Shown: positions 43,769 through 57,142, numbered from the stretch's first letter. The stretch: 64,000 bases of DNA from Helichrysum umbraculigerum (GCA_949592205.1 CATIUR010000003.1:146552759-146616758); one strand, 5' to 3'. Made by a program: numbers and translations. The notes: generated by a model not told the origin, from the letters alone.

Positions 43769-46700
43769 ATGTCATCAGTTGAAAGATCATTTGAAGCATG
43801 GGAAGAAGTACAACGACATGGATTAGATTTAGCCGATCGATTAACACAAGGTTTTACAGGTTTAATTCAATCACATATTACTAATCCACCGTCATTTACA
43901 TGGCCAAACCCTAATGCACACAAGCTGTTTGATGTTGAATTCCCTACACAAAACTTTGTTACAAGAGATCTAGGGCTTGTAATTCAGAAGAATACTTATG
44001 GAATTAATGGTGTGTCTGCAATTTTTGATATCGGGAATAAATTAGGTCAAGCTGGGGTGGATTTTGGGGCTAATTTAAATGGTGTTGTTCAGCAGTTTTT
44101 TAGGAGCATACCTGTTCCTATCTTTAAGCATGAGGAGGATACGGTTGTGTTAAGGGTGGATGGTGGTGCTCATAGGGGTGGTGATTTAGGGGTTAATTTG
44201 CAGATGGTTCATGAAGATGTTGGGACTTTGACCAAGAGGTTTAAGGATGTTGGTTTTAGTGAAACTGGAAAGGTGAAAGGTGATGCTGATGAAGAGGATG
44301 GTTCTGTCTTTAATCTGAAACTTGCTCAGTTTTCATGTAAACCTCAGGTAATATTGAAGTTGTTTTTCGAACTGTCTTGGTATGAATATTCGATTTTTTC
44401 CATTAATCTTGAAACTGATAACATGATAAATACAAATGAGTTCTGTACTTCTGGATTTTGGCGAGCAAACATGTGAAGTTAGTTTGATTAGTAAGTAGAA
44501 TATGAGCAAGTAGATTAAGTATATTGGTGAGTGAAGTTTTTTTTTGTACGATTTTGGTATAAAGTATCAAGTTTTTTATTAAAGCTTCTACCTTGCAATC
44601 GGATGACATGAAGGTTTTACAGTAGTCATTGATAAGCAAACTTGGAAGTTTATTGTATGCTACTGTATTGCTTTTGACTGCCTTACTTAGTGTTACAAGA
44701 AGCTACAGGGATGGTGTTTATCAGTAGCTTTATTTGGACAACTATATATTTGAATCTGGTTAGTTTGACTCTGAATATTCAGAAGATGAGGTCATAGTTA
44801 TTATAGTTTAACACTCAAAACGTAGTGTAATGCCCTCAAATTGCAATATATTTAATAAACAAGTCTGATAGCACTTAAAGTACCAGCCAAGTTATCCACT
44901 CTGAACAAACTTGTGACCACAGAAGAATCTTTTGTGATATACTTGAAATATTATTATTAAGCATTTATAGATCTTCCTATTCAATAACATGTCACAGCGT
45001 TAGTTACTTGAGTTGTACATGAAATGCTAAAATTGCCAAATTAACATGTAACATGCATAGATCTTCTCTCTATAGAACAAACTTTTCGTATTTGGTATTC
45101 GTTGATCTAGTTTTATAAGCGTTGCATGTAAAGAATGGAGTTTAGGTGACATACTACATAGTTAGCGTTATTATTATTTACGTAGTAATTTTTACTTTGG
45201 AAACGTTTAAAATTGTTTAGTTCAGAGAGCTTAGAACTCAGCTTATCTCTTTATTATGGTAGTGGAGCAATGTGTGGGTCATGCAGGCTGTCTTACAGGT
45301 TTTTGTGACCCACGAACACTCTTCGTCATCTTAAAGTAAATAAATGATTTATGTATTAAATATGATTACAAATCTATACTGTTACAATGAATACCAAGTC
45401 TTTGAAGACAAAATCGTTTAGGAGGTTGTAAGCATTTAAAAAAGTTGTTTACCGAAAGTGTGAAACCAAGGTGAAAGATGAGTTCGATGAAGAGAAGGTC
45501 CCTAATTTAATTTTAAACTTGCTCCGTTTTCGGGTAAACCTCAGGTATATTAAAGTTGTTTTTAGAACTATTTGGGTTTTAAGTATCTGTATACATCTTA
45601 AAACTGATAACATGAAAATTTAATATGAGGTATCCACTTTTGAATTTCGAGAATTAAACATGTAAAGCAACTAGTAAGTAGAATAATGTTAATGAGTAAG
45701 TATGTTAAGTACATCGGTGATTACTACCATTTTGGTATGAACTTCTAATTTTTTCGTCAAAGTTTCTACCTTGCAATTGGATAAGGTTCTATATTAACTC
45801 CTTACTTCCGGATTTCAGTAAGCAAACATGGCAAGTTATTGTAAAATGTTGTTTACAACCAAGTTGCTCAGTTAGAAGAGGTTATAAGGAGGGTGCTTAG
45901 ATAATTAGTTGCTTACAGTTATCAGTAGACAGTAGTCATATAAAAAATTATTCAAATCCTGTTAGTTTGATTCTAGATATCCAGAAAATCAGGTCATAGT
46001 TATTTTATATAACCACTCGAAACTTATTGTTGTGACCTTAAATTGTGATGATAAGTCATCTACTCTGGAATCTGGATGAACTTGTGACTGTTAAAAGGTT
46101 CTTTCATGATATACTTGATATATTGTTATTAAGCATTTTAAAGATATTCTTCATGTCATGGCGTTAGTTACTAAATTGTATGTGAACTCGTACTTTGTTT
46201 GATTATCATGTAACATGCTTCAGTTTTTCTTTATAGAAGAAACTTACCATATGTACTATAGTATTATTTTTACTTGCACAAATAACGTAGCTCAGTTGCT
46301 ACTAATACAACATTGATTATTGTTCTGACTCGTGGAAAGTTCTTTAAGATGATTTGTTTGAGAGTTTACAACCCGGTTATCTCTTTACTGGTGGTGTAAA
46401 GATGGGTGGGGTTATTCAAGTTGGGTAACAGGGCAAATTAGGGTAATGATTGATACAAGTCAATGAGTGGGGTTCAGGCTTGTCTGACCCACCAATACTT
46501 TTTTGTCTTTTTCATCGAAAATATACAGATGCTTTATGTATTAAATATGATTACGAAGCTATCCTCTTACGATAAATAATGATTCTTGAAGAAAATTTGA
46601 TTTAGGAGGCTGTAGGCTTTTAACTTTTAAGTACACTTTGGGCGACTTGACAAGTTTCTATTGTAAACAATCTTAATATCGTACTCAGTTGTTCCATAAT

Positions 46701-49700
46701 CATAACCCAAATCCCCCCATTTATTAGTTAAGTGACTTAATTGGTTGAAAATATCTCTTCTACCTTTTTGCTGATATGATTAATAACATGGCCTTTAAGA
46801 CTTCGATGGAAAAAATTTGTATATAACCGTAACTCTTCTATCACCTAGTAAAAAATCATTTTGGTTATATATTTCCCTAAAGTCATTTTATGTTTGCAAT
46901 CTTTTACATGTCAAATTTACTGCTAGATTTTCATAATTTATATCCAGTCTTCAATTGTTGACATATTTTTTTTAGTCGGGTAAAGGGGATTCCCCCGGCA
47001 AACTTCATATTTTTATTAGTCTGGAGTCACTTTTATCGAAGCCTTACTATGATGCATGTGATCTCCATGTAATTCCTTTTGTGATAAACAGTTTATGTAA
47101 TTTCAGGGTATCATTAATTTATCATCAACATATGATAGCCGGACACGTGATGTGGAAAGTTCTTTTGTTGCAAGGGGAGATTTCTGGAGAGTAGAATCAT
47201 CATTAGGCAGTTCCACATCCGGAAATGAAAATCTCTTTCTTGTCCAGCTTGGACCATTACTTTTTGTTCGTGATTCTACTCTTCTTCTGCCAGTTCATTT
47301 GTCGAAGCAACATTTGCTTTGGTACGGTTATGACAGAAAGGTAGATTTTATGCCCTTTTATATATACTATGTCACCTTTTTCATCCATTTACCTGTGAGT
47401 GATTCGATGGGGTTATGTTTTATGTCCATTAGGTCAAACACGTGAAATCTACTCGTACAAAGTTTAGCTTAGAGGAAACGGGTCAAAAGTCATAAAAGTT
47501 TATGGAATTTGCTAAACATATCCCTTTGGGCTATGTTTAAGATATCCGGACACGTATTGTTTTGTTGTACTCTGATGATAAACACCTTACTAACTTGTTA
47601 ATAACCATCTCACCCGCCTTAATGGACCATCATTAATAAACAAAATATTTTATGTTTAGCAAAATCCTATATAATGCTTGAACCTATTTTATTTTATTTT
47701 ACTCAATGATTTATAGTATTTTTTGAAAGAATATAGTGATCATTATTAACATACTATTTGTGTCTTTTATTTTTGGATAAATGTGCTCTGGATCGACCCG
47801 ATCATTATTATAATTACCCAATTTCACTCGTTACCTGGCCACCCGTTTTGCTGCATTTGGTTATATAAGATTTTGGTTGTCAATAAAGGTATATAACAGT
47901 TCTTTTTGTTTATTACCAGAATGGAATGCATTCTCTTTGTCCAGCAGTGTGGTCAAAGCATAGAAGGTGGCTCTTGATGTCGATGGTTTGCCTTAATCCA
48001 TTGGCTTGTGTAAGTACAAAATTAACCTTGCAATAGGGTCGTTGTGCATACCCTGAAAATTGTATAGAGCGTTTCGAGTTTCGTAATGTATTTTTTGTTA
48101 TTCTAGTGCATCCCCGTCTTTTTTGCTTCTGTTTTGTATGGTAGTGCATTCCTTGGTAGAAAATACTTTCGCCATTGAAAATGATGTAAATAACATCTTT
48201 TATAGATTCTAAGGATTATTGAACTTCTTGATGTCGCTTGTCTGAATTTACTATTTTTGGTGCCATATCTTGCAGTCGTTCATGGATTTGCAGTTCCCCA
48301 ACGGTCAGCTGACCTATGTAGCTGGTGAAGGGTTATCAACTAGTGCCTTTTTACCATTTTTTGGTGGTCTACTTCAAGCTCAAGGTCAATATCCAGGAGA
48401 AATGAGATTCAGTTACTCATGCAAGGTGAGTTGTTCACTTGTTCTGTAATAATAAAGCATTCAGCTTTGTTGGGGAATATTTTCTGACATGGAGTTGCGG
48501 TTGTAGAATAAGTGGGGAACACGCATTACACCAATGGTACAGTGGCCTGAAAGATCGTTTACTATGGGTTTTGAACAAGCTTTAGCATGGAAGAGATCTG
48601 GTCTCATGGTCAGACCTACTGTCCAATTCAGGTAACAGGGTTTGGCAGATTTGTTCTGCTAAGTAGCTCTTTCTTTTTCTTTGTAAATCACGTAATGAAT
48701 CTCTTGCTTAATGGCTCACGTATCTAATACAGTTAGACATCAGAATAAGCGAGCTGGTTTTGTCAATTAATTCCTGAATGAATTTAAATGTGTATTTCAT
48801 TAAACATATATAAATATTAAACGATAGTAATAATAATTAGAATGGAAAATATCGAGATCTAAATACATCTTATGGATGGGTTTGCCGATTTTATACTTCT
48901 CTAATTAGTACTTCTCTAGTTTATAATATTCCGTCATACTTATAGTTTATTATGGTTAAAATGGACAAATACATACATTCTCGAAGTTTATTTAGCGCAT
49001 TGCTTGATTTTCAGATTCATTCATATGGGTTGTTAGTACTTGGTAGGCACACATTTTCAACCCATCCACTTATGAATGCGTTAATTTGCGTTGTGCTTAA
49101 TCAAGGAGGTTAAACCATAACGATGAGGTAAAAGGGAAATTGGTCGAAGCAGTCATATATGAGTTGAAGATTGCCCAATCTCTATGATTCTCCAGCTTTA
49201 TAAGTTGTTTTATTTCAAACCCTTTGAGTATGATAGTAAATTTGTAATACTGCTGTTTTCGTAACATAAAGAACCTTTAATCCTTAAGAAACAAGTTAAT
49301 TTTTTATAAAAGGTGAATAATTTCAACTAGTACACAAAGCGGCCCGTGTCAACATGGACACCTTTTGACCAGTTACCCGACCTGCCCGGCCCTCCTCTCC
49401 TGCAATCTCCAGTTACCCATAAGCGTAACCCTTTATTTTATTTATTATTATTTTTTTATATGTGTGAATGAGAATGACTAGAGCATCTATAGAACGGGAA
49501 ATCACCCCTTCTTTTGGGGCAACTTAAACGGTTGCATATTTGTTAGCTTGATGTTTAATATCTGTCTGTTATGCCTGGCCAGCTTACATCCAACTGTTGG
49601 GGGAAGCAATCCTGGACTGAAGGCTGAACTTGTGCATTCGGTGAATGAGAACTTGAATCTGATTGGTGGTTGTTCGTTTGCATCACATCCATCAGCATTT

Positions 49701-50163
49701 GCGTCAGTATCCGTATGTTTCTACACTAACTGCTTAGTTGTTTCCTTTTGGACTGGTTTTTATGTCTTCTGTTTGAAAAAAAATGCATACATAGAATGTT
49801 TGCTTAAATGCGATCTTAATAAAATGATTGGTACCATGTAAAGATAACTGATGATTGATGAAATATAAGTGAAAAGAATAAGTGGAATCCACGTGTCAAA
49901 TAATAAAAAGACCAAACATGTTTTTAGGCATATATATCAACGCTCTTTCTGTTTTTCTATGATTCATGCTGTATAGAATCGAATGCATACGGATGATGAC
50001 TTTTAATGTTTGTACTCGTCTTCTTCCCCAACTACAGGTAGGTAGGTCGAAGTGGAATGGAAATGTTGGAAGATCGGGAATGGTTTTTAAAGTTGAAACT
50101 CCTCTTGGAAACGTCAGCCAGCCTTCTTTTTCTGTTCAATTAAATAGCGGCATAGATTTTTGA
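43769..50163 (+). CDS. TGD4-like protein (plastid-envelope lipid-transfer family candidate), seven exons
   Basis: Exons: 43769-44347, 47107-47340, 47920-48009, 48276-48425, 48507-48631, 49583-49712 and 50038-50163. All have GT-AG borders and matching phases and total 477 codons plus TGA. The protein opens MSSVERSFEAWEEVQRHGLD and contains INGVSAIFDIGNKLGQAGVD and, late, NENLNLIGGC and GRSGMVFKVETPL. It has no obvious signal peptide or long hydrophobic helix; alternating hydrophobic strands suit a beta-barrel-type membrane protein. Length and overall character fit the Arabidopsis TGD4/PDE320 group and its paralogue, which act in lipid import at the plastid outer envelope; I base this family call on memory of the group, not on an alignment. 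Intron 1 (2.76 kb) is unusually long because of an internal duplication. Confidence is high that this is a real gene and moderate on function. Confidence 0.8.
44230..46650 (+). repeat. Diverged tandem duplication (period about 1.2 kb) covering the end of exon 1 and intron 1
   Basis: Text from the last ~110 bp of exon 1 and the start of intron 1 recurs from about 45440 (GATGAAGAGAAGG versus GATGAAGAGGATGG, then CTTGCTC.GTTTTC and AAACCTCAGGTA at 45536). Later matches continue in the same order: about 44580/45757, 44900/46060 and 45350/46530. The second copy therefore contains a decayed ghost of exon 1's 3' end inside the intron. Confidence 0.82.
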
Positions 50164-50939
50164 ATTTTGAACGACACAACTGTGAATATTATCTTCCTTT
50201 TTGAAAACGGGCTTTTCGTTCATGTATATAAGATCTGTTTGAATGAAACTGTTACTTTCTTTTTGTTGTCTTGCTCTGACTTCTGGGCTTGAAGTTATGC
50301 ACTTTAAGCTATAACTTTATGTTGTCTTATACAGCATCTCATTGTGATGTCCTTGTAGCTACATGGTTGTGGTCTTGTAGGCTACTAACAAATTCCACTC
50401 AAAAAAAGAAAAAATAATAAAAAAAATTTCTTTTAAGCAAAGGTCACTTTATACGCATTATTGGAAGGTGTATTGTGTTAATAATTATCACCTGCTAATT
50501 AAACGCAAGCACTTAATTTGGAAACATTATATGATCCCTATAAAAGTACGGAATATTTCTTTATTGTCCTATTAGTACTTTTATTAAGACTTTTAGACAT
50601 GTGTTATTTTATACTAAGATCATAACAAACTTCTTGTCTTTCACTGAGTTCATGTTGGCCTCTAAATATTAGTTGATGTCACAATAAATTATGCATGCAC
50701 AATTTTCTTATGAATGCCATAACGGCTTCCGTTAATGCATACTTACTACTCCGTAATATATGAGGCATTTAGGGTGTTTGACTTTTTAAGAATAAAAAAT
50801 AAGAATAAGGTGTTAGAATATGAACCATTCATTTTTTTCATGTTGGACTTTGGACGACTTCTTTGGTAACTTGGTCTTAACAAGTTATGTTATGCTATGT
50901 GCTAGGAATTCGGGATCTCAATTATGTATATGTGATCAG
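50164..50939. other. 3' untranslated region and spacer after the TGD4-like gene
   Basis: Contains an AT-rich stretch with AATAA-type sequences but no further exon that I recognise. It runs to the first TBL-like exon at 50940. Confidence 0.5.
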
Positions 50940-51985
50940 GGTTTCTTGTCGACGTGGCGAAGGAGAAAACAGGTCGAGTTTTGAAGCTCGACTCGCTTAG
51001 TTTGAACAAAGAGTGGAACGGATTTGATGTTTTAATGTTTAATAGCTATCACTGGTGGCAACATGAGGTTGATCAGAAGGTTAGATTTTTTTTTTTTCCT
51101 TCTCTAAAGATGATAATTTCTTGAACAAGTTTTGCTAGACACAAAAATGTCACAAAAAAGTAGAAAAAAGTACCAATAAATAAATAAAATATCATTTTGT
51201 TGCAGATGGTATTACATGAAAATTGGTGAAAAGACATACAAGGACATTGATCGAATGGTGGCGTATAAAATGGCATTAACCACTTGGGTTAAATGGGTCG
51301 ATTTAACTATTGGCCCAAGTCAAACCAAAGTTTTTTTTTCAAGGGATTTCAGCTGTGCATAACTCGTAAGCACTATGTACAAACTACAAAATCATGTACA
51401 AAATTTTCGAACATAGTAGTTTGCAACCTAACTGTAACAACCCGTCCCAAATAGTTTGAGATAAAGAAGTTTGAGTCTCTTGTAAGTCTAAAATTGTGGC
51501 TAACTAATATCTTCCACTATGGTTATAAATCTAAGATCGTGGCTAACCAATACCTTCCATCATGGTTTTAGTTGAAACTTGAATGGATCTGGTTAGTCAC
51601 CGCCTTCGACTTTGGGGGCGTTTCTCAACTTAATTTGGTTGTTTCTTATTAGGGGTAAAAAATGGGTGCTTTCGACTTTGGGGGCGTTTCTCAACTTAAT
51701 TTGGTTGTTTCTTATTAGGGGTAAAAAATGGGGCAATCTGACTGTGGTCAATTGTGATGGGCTAGAGGAGCAGATACCGTGACCAAAATTTCCAAGACCT
51801 AGGTATCCCGGAGAAAAGGTGATAAAAGATGTTTTGGCGAATATGAAAAAATACGTTTATTTGTTGGATATAACATTAATCACCCACTTGAGAAAAGACG
51901 GACACCCGTCACATTGGGGAAACCATTGATTGTAGCCATTGGTGCCTTGCGGGTGTTCCCGATACTTAGAACCAAATATTGTAAT
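50940..51985 (+). pseudogene. TBL/PMR5-type O-acyltransferase pseudogene, 3' part
   Basis: Trichome-birefringence-like proteins acetylate cell-wall polysaccharides in the Golgi. Segment 1 (50940-51079) reads FLVDVAKEKTGRVLKLDSLS and FDVLMFNSYHWWQHE. Segment 2 (51206 to about 51365) reads YYMKIGEKTYKDIDRMVAYK and TTWVKWVDL. Segment 3 (about 51745-51985) reads CDGLEE, PGEKVIKDVLANMKKYVYLL, LRKDGHPSHW and DCSHWCLAGVPDT. The C-terminal DxxH motif of the family (DCSH) survives. Lesions: one extra T in the T-run at 51331-51339 shifts the frame before QGIS; TGA replaces a sense codon after EEQIP; and TAG replaces the expected Trp after GVPDT. The N-terminal half with the GDS motif is absent, and a 66-bp tandem repeat lies between segments 2 and 3. 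Confidence 0.85.
51605..51735. repeat. 66-bp tandem duplication
   Basis: The unit beginning TTCGACTTTGGGGGCG at 51605 repeats at 51671 almost without change, so the duplication is recent. It lies inside the TBL pseudogene. Confidence 0.9.
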
Positions 51986-52102
51986 ACGATACGATTTTAA
52001 GTCAAGGGTCTTGAATCTTATTATTGCCGTGTGATTTAAACATTCGAAGGAAAAATAGAACAAAATCAGTTCAACACTTGATGATTTTGCATCAATATAT
52101 AA

Positions 52103-52700
52103 TCTATCTTATATACAAAATGTCAATACCGCTGACATCACTTCCGCTGATTTGTCACACTCTCCTTCAATTTCGTTGCTGATGTGGATACCTCTAGAGA
52201 GTTTGCTGATGTCACATGCTCTCTCAACAAATCAATGCAGCAAAAATTTAAAGGATTTTTCTTCTTTTTTATTATTTTATTAATCCTGCAATTAGTTTTA
52301 CCTACTTTATGTGATTTTCAAGACATGCAATTTAATTGTGTTGTCTAGATTCTCTACTATCAGAGTCACGCTTGCTTCTCTATTGGTGTTGTTCTTATCA
52401 ATTTCACCGCCCAACAAATTCATTTTTCTTCATCCTCACTATTCATTTCAGTTCTTCTTCTATCTCTTTCATATTCAAGAACTAGATTTCATCCATCTTT
52501 CTTTCATATTCTCTCCAGGTTACTCACATCATCTGCACTAATGTTATTTTCTAATTTTTCGTTTCAGTAGATTTCTTCTCAAGTAAGAGGACGATTTGAA
52601 GAACTGAAAGAATCAAAACGCATATATCTTCAAGGTTTAGCTTATTCAAGCTTGATTATGTTAAAGTTCTTCCATTTAATTAAACTTCTTGACCTAATTC
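52103..52700. other. Possible Helitron 5' end and leader, otherwise non-coding
   Basis: TCTATCTTATATACAAAATG after A at 52102 resembles a Helitron 5' terminus, and the GCTGATGTCA-type text that follows is typical of such leaders. No matching 3' hairpin plus CTRR was found before the window ends, so this is tentative. Confidence 0.3.
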
Positions 52701-52749
52701 TCATCTATTTTGTTTGTGTTTGTGTTTCATGCTTTCAAATTTTTACATG

Positions 52750-52940
52750 CCCTTAAGGTGTTCGATGAAATGACGCTTACAAATTTTAGTATAGTACTAT
52801 TCAAGTATATCTCCTCTTCTTCGTACAATTTTCAGCAATATGAATCCGTAATAGTTTCTTCTGGAATTTCATACACTATAGTCAGAACGGGGCTGCTAAC
52901 AAATGATCGTGGGGGCAAGCCATGTTTCTGTTTTGAAGAG
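52750..52940 (+). pseudogene. Chimeric gene fragment: NAD(P)-binding SDR-like exon, possibly preceded by a PPR-like piece
   Basis: The open segment contains SSGISYTIVRTGLLTNDRGG and CFCFEE before a GT at 52941. This resembles the late part of atypical short-chain dehydrogenase (NmrA-like) proteins, where SG-YTIVR-G-L is conserved. Just upstream in the same frame, LHALKVFDEMT resembles a PPR repeat helix. The nucleotide-binding N-terminus is absent, so this is a fragment and not a working enzyme. Confidence 0.5.
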
Positions 52941-52955
52941 GTATTTTTTTCTTGA

Positions 52956-53761
52956 ATTGTATATAGTTTGTACCAGTTGTTTAGTTAGTCTATTTTGTTT
53001 GTTGATCACGTTGGTGTTACGTAAGGAAGCCTTATGTGTGATCACGTCTAATATGCGTATTATTTCTAATTGTTGCAATGATGAAATTGGGGGACGTGAT
53101 AGATGTTGTGATTTATGGGGTGTTTTGTGTGTAACTTTTATGGTGAATGCTAAGTATACGTTTTTTTTCTTTGGTGGGCATTTGATAAGATCATGGCAAA
53201 TTACTTGACAGCTGTGAGACTTTTTTGTGAGTTATAAAGTTTTTGACATTTTTGTTGTTATAGTTGTTGTTTATCAAAATGGTGTACTATGTAGTTTGTT
53301 ACAACTTAAAAATGGGAAGATTAACTGTTATATATATGTATTTTATAAAATCATTGAACTTGAAAATATCTTCCCGTTTGAGCTATTTTGTTACCTGATA
53401 GACAGTTGTGAGACTTTTTTGTGACTTGTGTCATTATAAAAATATTTGGACTATGAGAAGTAAATTAATGTATTAATATATTTGGGGCTGTAGTGTACGG
53501 TATAACGAACTGGATGTAATAGTTTTAACCATAATTTATTTGATATGGCTCTTGCTCAATCTGTTGTGAGCCTTCAATGCAACATCATGTACAGAGCTGG
53601 ATTCTATTGCTTTGATGGTGTACGATCTATGGTTAGAATTCTTAAGTGGCTGTACATGGACTGTTAGAAAAGTTCAAAGTGTGTGGCAATTGTTAAGTGT
53701 TATGCATGAAATATGTATATAGTAATAGGGGTTGTAATTGAGGTTGTAGTTAAGTTGGTAT

Positions 53762-53804
<43 letters not shown>

Positions 53805-54190
53805 ACAATGATATTAAAGAGTTTAAGATTTAATATTGAAGTTAACCAAGAAATCAAAATGATAGAGAAAGTTGAAAGCATTTTGGAGATGATCAATGAA
53901 TGCTCTAATGAATCAAGGATTCTGTATTTTGTTCTACCAAAGTTGAAAGCACTTTGTATTATTCTACCAAATTATTATCTTCTGTATTTTATTTTTAATT
54001 TAAATTGTTCCATGTATAGCTAATATTTGATAGAAGTTACTATTTGCAAAGATATAAGAGGTTATTTTCAGTTGTGTTAAAACAAAACATTGTGCTACTA
54101 TAACTGTGTTATAAATGGATTCAGATCTTTCTGACTTGCTAGAGTCCATTTTTATGGTTCTTGACCTTGAAACTCGGCCTTAAAGAAGGT
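52956..54190. other. AT-rich sequence with a (TA)n run, no supported gene
   Basis: Short open frames only. A microsatellite of about 18 TA units lies at 53765-53801. Confidence 0.6.
53765..53801. repeat. (TA)n microsatellite
   Basis: Uninterrupted TA dinucleotides. Confidence 0.95.
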
Positions 54191-54921
54191 TCGGTTTGCT
54201 AAGATGGGTCCAGAAAGCATGAAGTCAGCAGCTGAATTGAGTAACCTGACAACAAAGTCCAAAGAGCTCGAGGTTTTTATTTAATGACTCTTTTATATTT
54301 CTTTGAAAACTGATAATAACTCTTTTATATGACAGCTTATGAATACATTAAACGTGTCAAAATGGGTTGATCAAGCAGGGTCTGCTTAGCATGTCAAAGT
54401 GGGTTCGGGTCAATACGCGTGGTCATGAAACATTGATTTTGTTATTCAATATATTAGTTTTCTTATTTTAACCCGTTTGACCCGTTATCTTTAAAGTTAA
54501 AGTGAGAGATAAAACATAACCCATATCGGCCCATTAGTAAGTAAACTTTTGAGATTGCCACCTCTGCTTACCATCATATTTTCAGGTGACATGTTCTTTC
54601 CAAAGTGATGAAATAAGAAAATTGCAAGAGAAACTTGCTGCTGCTGAGAATAAGCTAGAGGTATCACTGATTTGATAATCAAAAAATTTTGTTATTTTGA
54701 GTGCCTTCTAATTAAAAAGTAACACATTCTTGATTCATTTCGATGTTGTTGATGTCTGATGTATCAGCATTTGAGATAAGAACGGGATATGAAGAACAGC
54801 AGAAAGTTAACTCTGAGTTACAGCTCCGATTAGCAGAGGCAGAATTGAAACTTATTGAGGGAGAATCTTTACCCAAGAATTTGCATATCACAGTATTGGT
54901 ACATTTCAATTTCCATGTAAC

Positions 54922-54926
54922 TCATG
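54922..54926. repeat. Target site duplication of element E, left copy (TCATG)
   Basis: TCATG here and at 63354-63358. Confidence 0.95.
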
Positions 54927-57125
54927 TATAACACCTCTCATTTATAATCATTTAAATATAGTAATTCGGAAGCGTAAGTCTAAATAGATAGTAATACTTT
55001 ACCTCATTTTATCAACTTATAAAATCCAACCTTTTCAAAACATAATTTCGTCTGAATCGGTGTTATATAAAACATGGTAAGACATTATTTTATACAAATC
55101 GAATATCAGAGTAACGCTTCACGTCAAACATTCCTTCTAGTCCAACTTCTTGCTCACCCAAATATATCAATAACCTGCAAGAAGTGTTATGTGGGGGATT
55201 AGCATAAAGCTAAGTGAGCAGATAACTAATCAACATCATAACTTAGCTCAACAACCTTGTGTACAACACTTAACACTAAAACAAGCAAGTACACAATACG
55301 ACACATCAACAATGCATCAGTTCAACAATGCAACATTTCAACTAATCAACAACACCCTAATGAGGATCGGCGGCTCTGGGGATAACCATAAACCCGGGTG
55401 GCTCCCCAAGAACACTTATCCAACCTAACCGTATGGCCATACGGACGAGACCGATAGCTAGTGATTATCTTCAACTAACACAGGAGGTGTGTTAAACTTT
55501 AGATAACCAACTAGCCCAACCAACAGTTCAACAACTCGTTGCCTCATTAACAACTGATGCCCGAAGGCCAACTTATTCAAGTGATCACATAATCAACAAG
55601 TCACATTTTCAACCAGTCAACATATCAACAGTATTATTACTATCAACATAATCATCAATGCAACTAATAAAGTAATAATACGTTACTTGTTGTAACCAAA
55701 CTTGTTACAACCAAGTTACGCTGAGGATTAGAGATCCACTCACCGAATACCTCAGCCATCCACTCAGTAGTCTAATATCACTGAGTCTTCTGCACATCTG
55801 AGAATACAACATAATATCACAAGTTAGTTACATGCCTCAAAAGTATACACACTATTCCAACATACTTGTATCAACAATTCCAATTACCAATTCCAAATTC
55901 ATACTTCTTGGATTATCACCTTTAACATCATTAGTTCGACATCATTTATCAAATATTGATTATTATGACCATCTTAACACCTTAATCCACTTCAATCATC
56001 ATTAATCAACATGGTTAAATCATTACCAAGATTATTAACCTCAAGTACCACTAATTCACCAAATCACAAATATTAAGTTTAATGAGTAAACAACACCCAA
56101 TACACCATATAACCCATTAAGATCATAATGATCATTGTAACCCCATGAACACTTAATCAAGTTATAGCTTAAATTATGTTAATCATCCTTAATAATCAAC
56201 TATTATCAATTATTCACTAATAACATTAACTTAAAACATTGATTCTTCCAAAATCAACTAAACTCACAACTTTTATTAAGGATTATATATTAACTTCATC
56301 ACTTCAAGGTTAAAGATTAACTTATTATCATGATTCCATCATCAATCAACCATTCTAATGTAATTACAACTTTCAACTCAATCCAAAACATGTTTTCTAT
56401 GATAAACTAACATCAATTTATCACTTGAATCATTAAAGCATCAAGATTAACACATCAAATTTATAAAATCTCTATAATCCAAATTGGTTATCTCATGATC
56501 TTTCTATTTCACCATTTGAACTCAAGAACTTGGATTCCAACTATGTAACCAACTAATAATCATCACTTAGCATCATATATCACAATTAATCATCATATAA
56601 ATCAAGAACCAAATCAATTCATCAAGTTTCTAGTTAAACTAATCACATGAATTAAACCCACTTACCTTTCAAAAGTGAAGATGATGATGAATAGAAAAAG
56701 ATGAAACCTTCTTGTATGAATCACCACTTCAATTTACTAGTTCTTGATTCATAAATTTTGATTTGAATGTTTAAAGATTTGAAGTTAGGGTTTGATGTTT
56801 TCTTCAAATGAAATTGGAAAAGAAAGAGAATTGGGAAAGTGGTAATAAAAGGGTCGGTCCCCATTTTTAACCGACATAAAGTGGTGGGTATTTTATACCC
56901 GTCCTAAATCTATTGTCCGGCACTTAAATACTAAATGCGAGACTTTATTTTATTATACCGTCAACTTTAATACTTTAAAACAAGCAACATTTTATTTATC
57001 ACAATAAGTCCTAAGACCTATTTCACCAAGTTACACAATAAACAATTTAATAACAATTAAAATCTAAAACAATTAAATATCCAATTTAATTAGAAAAATA
57101 CTAGGCCACTGGAGAGGGTGTTACA
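54927..57125 (-). repeat. Element E 3' LTR
   Basis: In minus-strand order: TGTAACACCC; promoter-like box about 56972-56884 with the palindrome GGGTATAAAATACCC; GTAAGT at 56665; CTCAG ending 55798; 54-nt block; GTGAGT at 55743; TTGCAG ending 55175; end GAGGTGTTATA. No CGCGATCC array. Confidence 0.95.
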
Positions 57126-57142
57126 AATCTCCCCTCCTTAAG
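57126..57142 (-). other. Element E polypurine tract
   Basis: The minus strand reads TTAAGGAGGGGAGATT before TGTAAC, one G longer than in B and D. Confidence 0.88.

Noticed and set aside
47152..47445. Separate 97-codon gene
   Set aside because: It is exon 2 of the TGD4-like gene read on into intron 2.
55189..55428. 79-codon open frame in the E LTR, repeated at 61417
   Set aside because: Lies antisense to E across the conserved LTR block; its repetition reflects LTR identity, not a gene.
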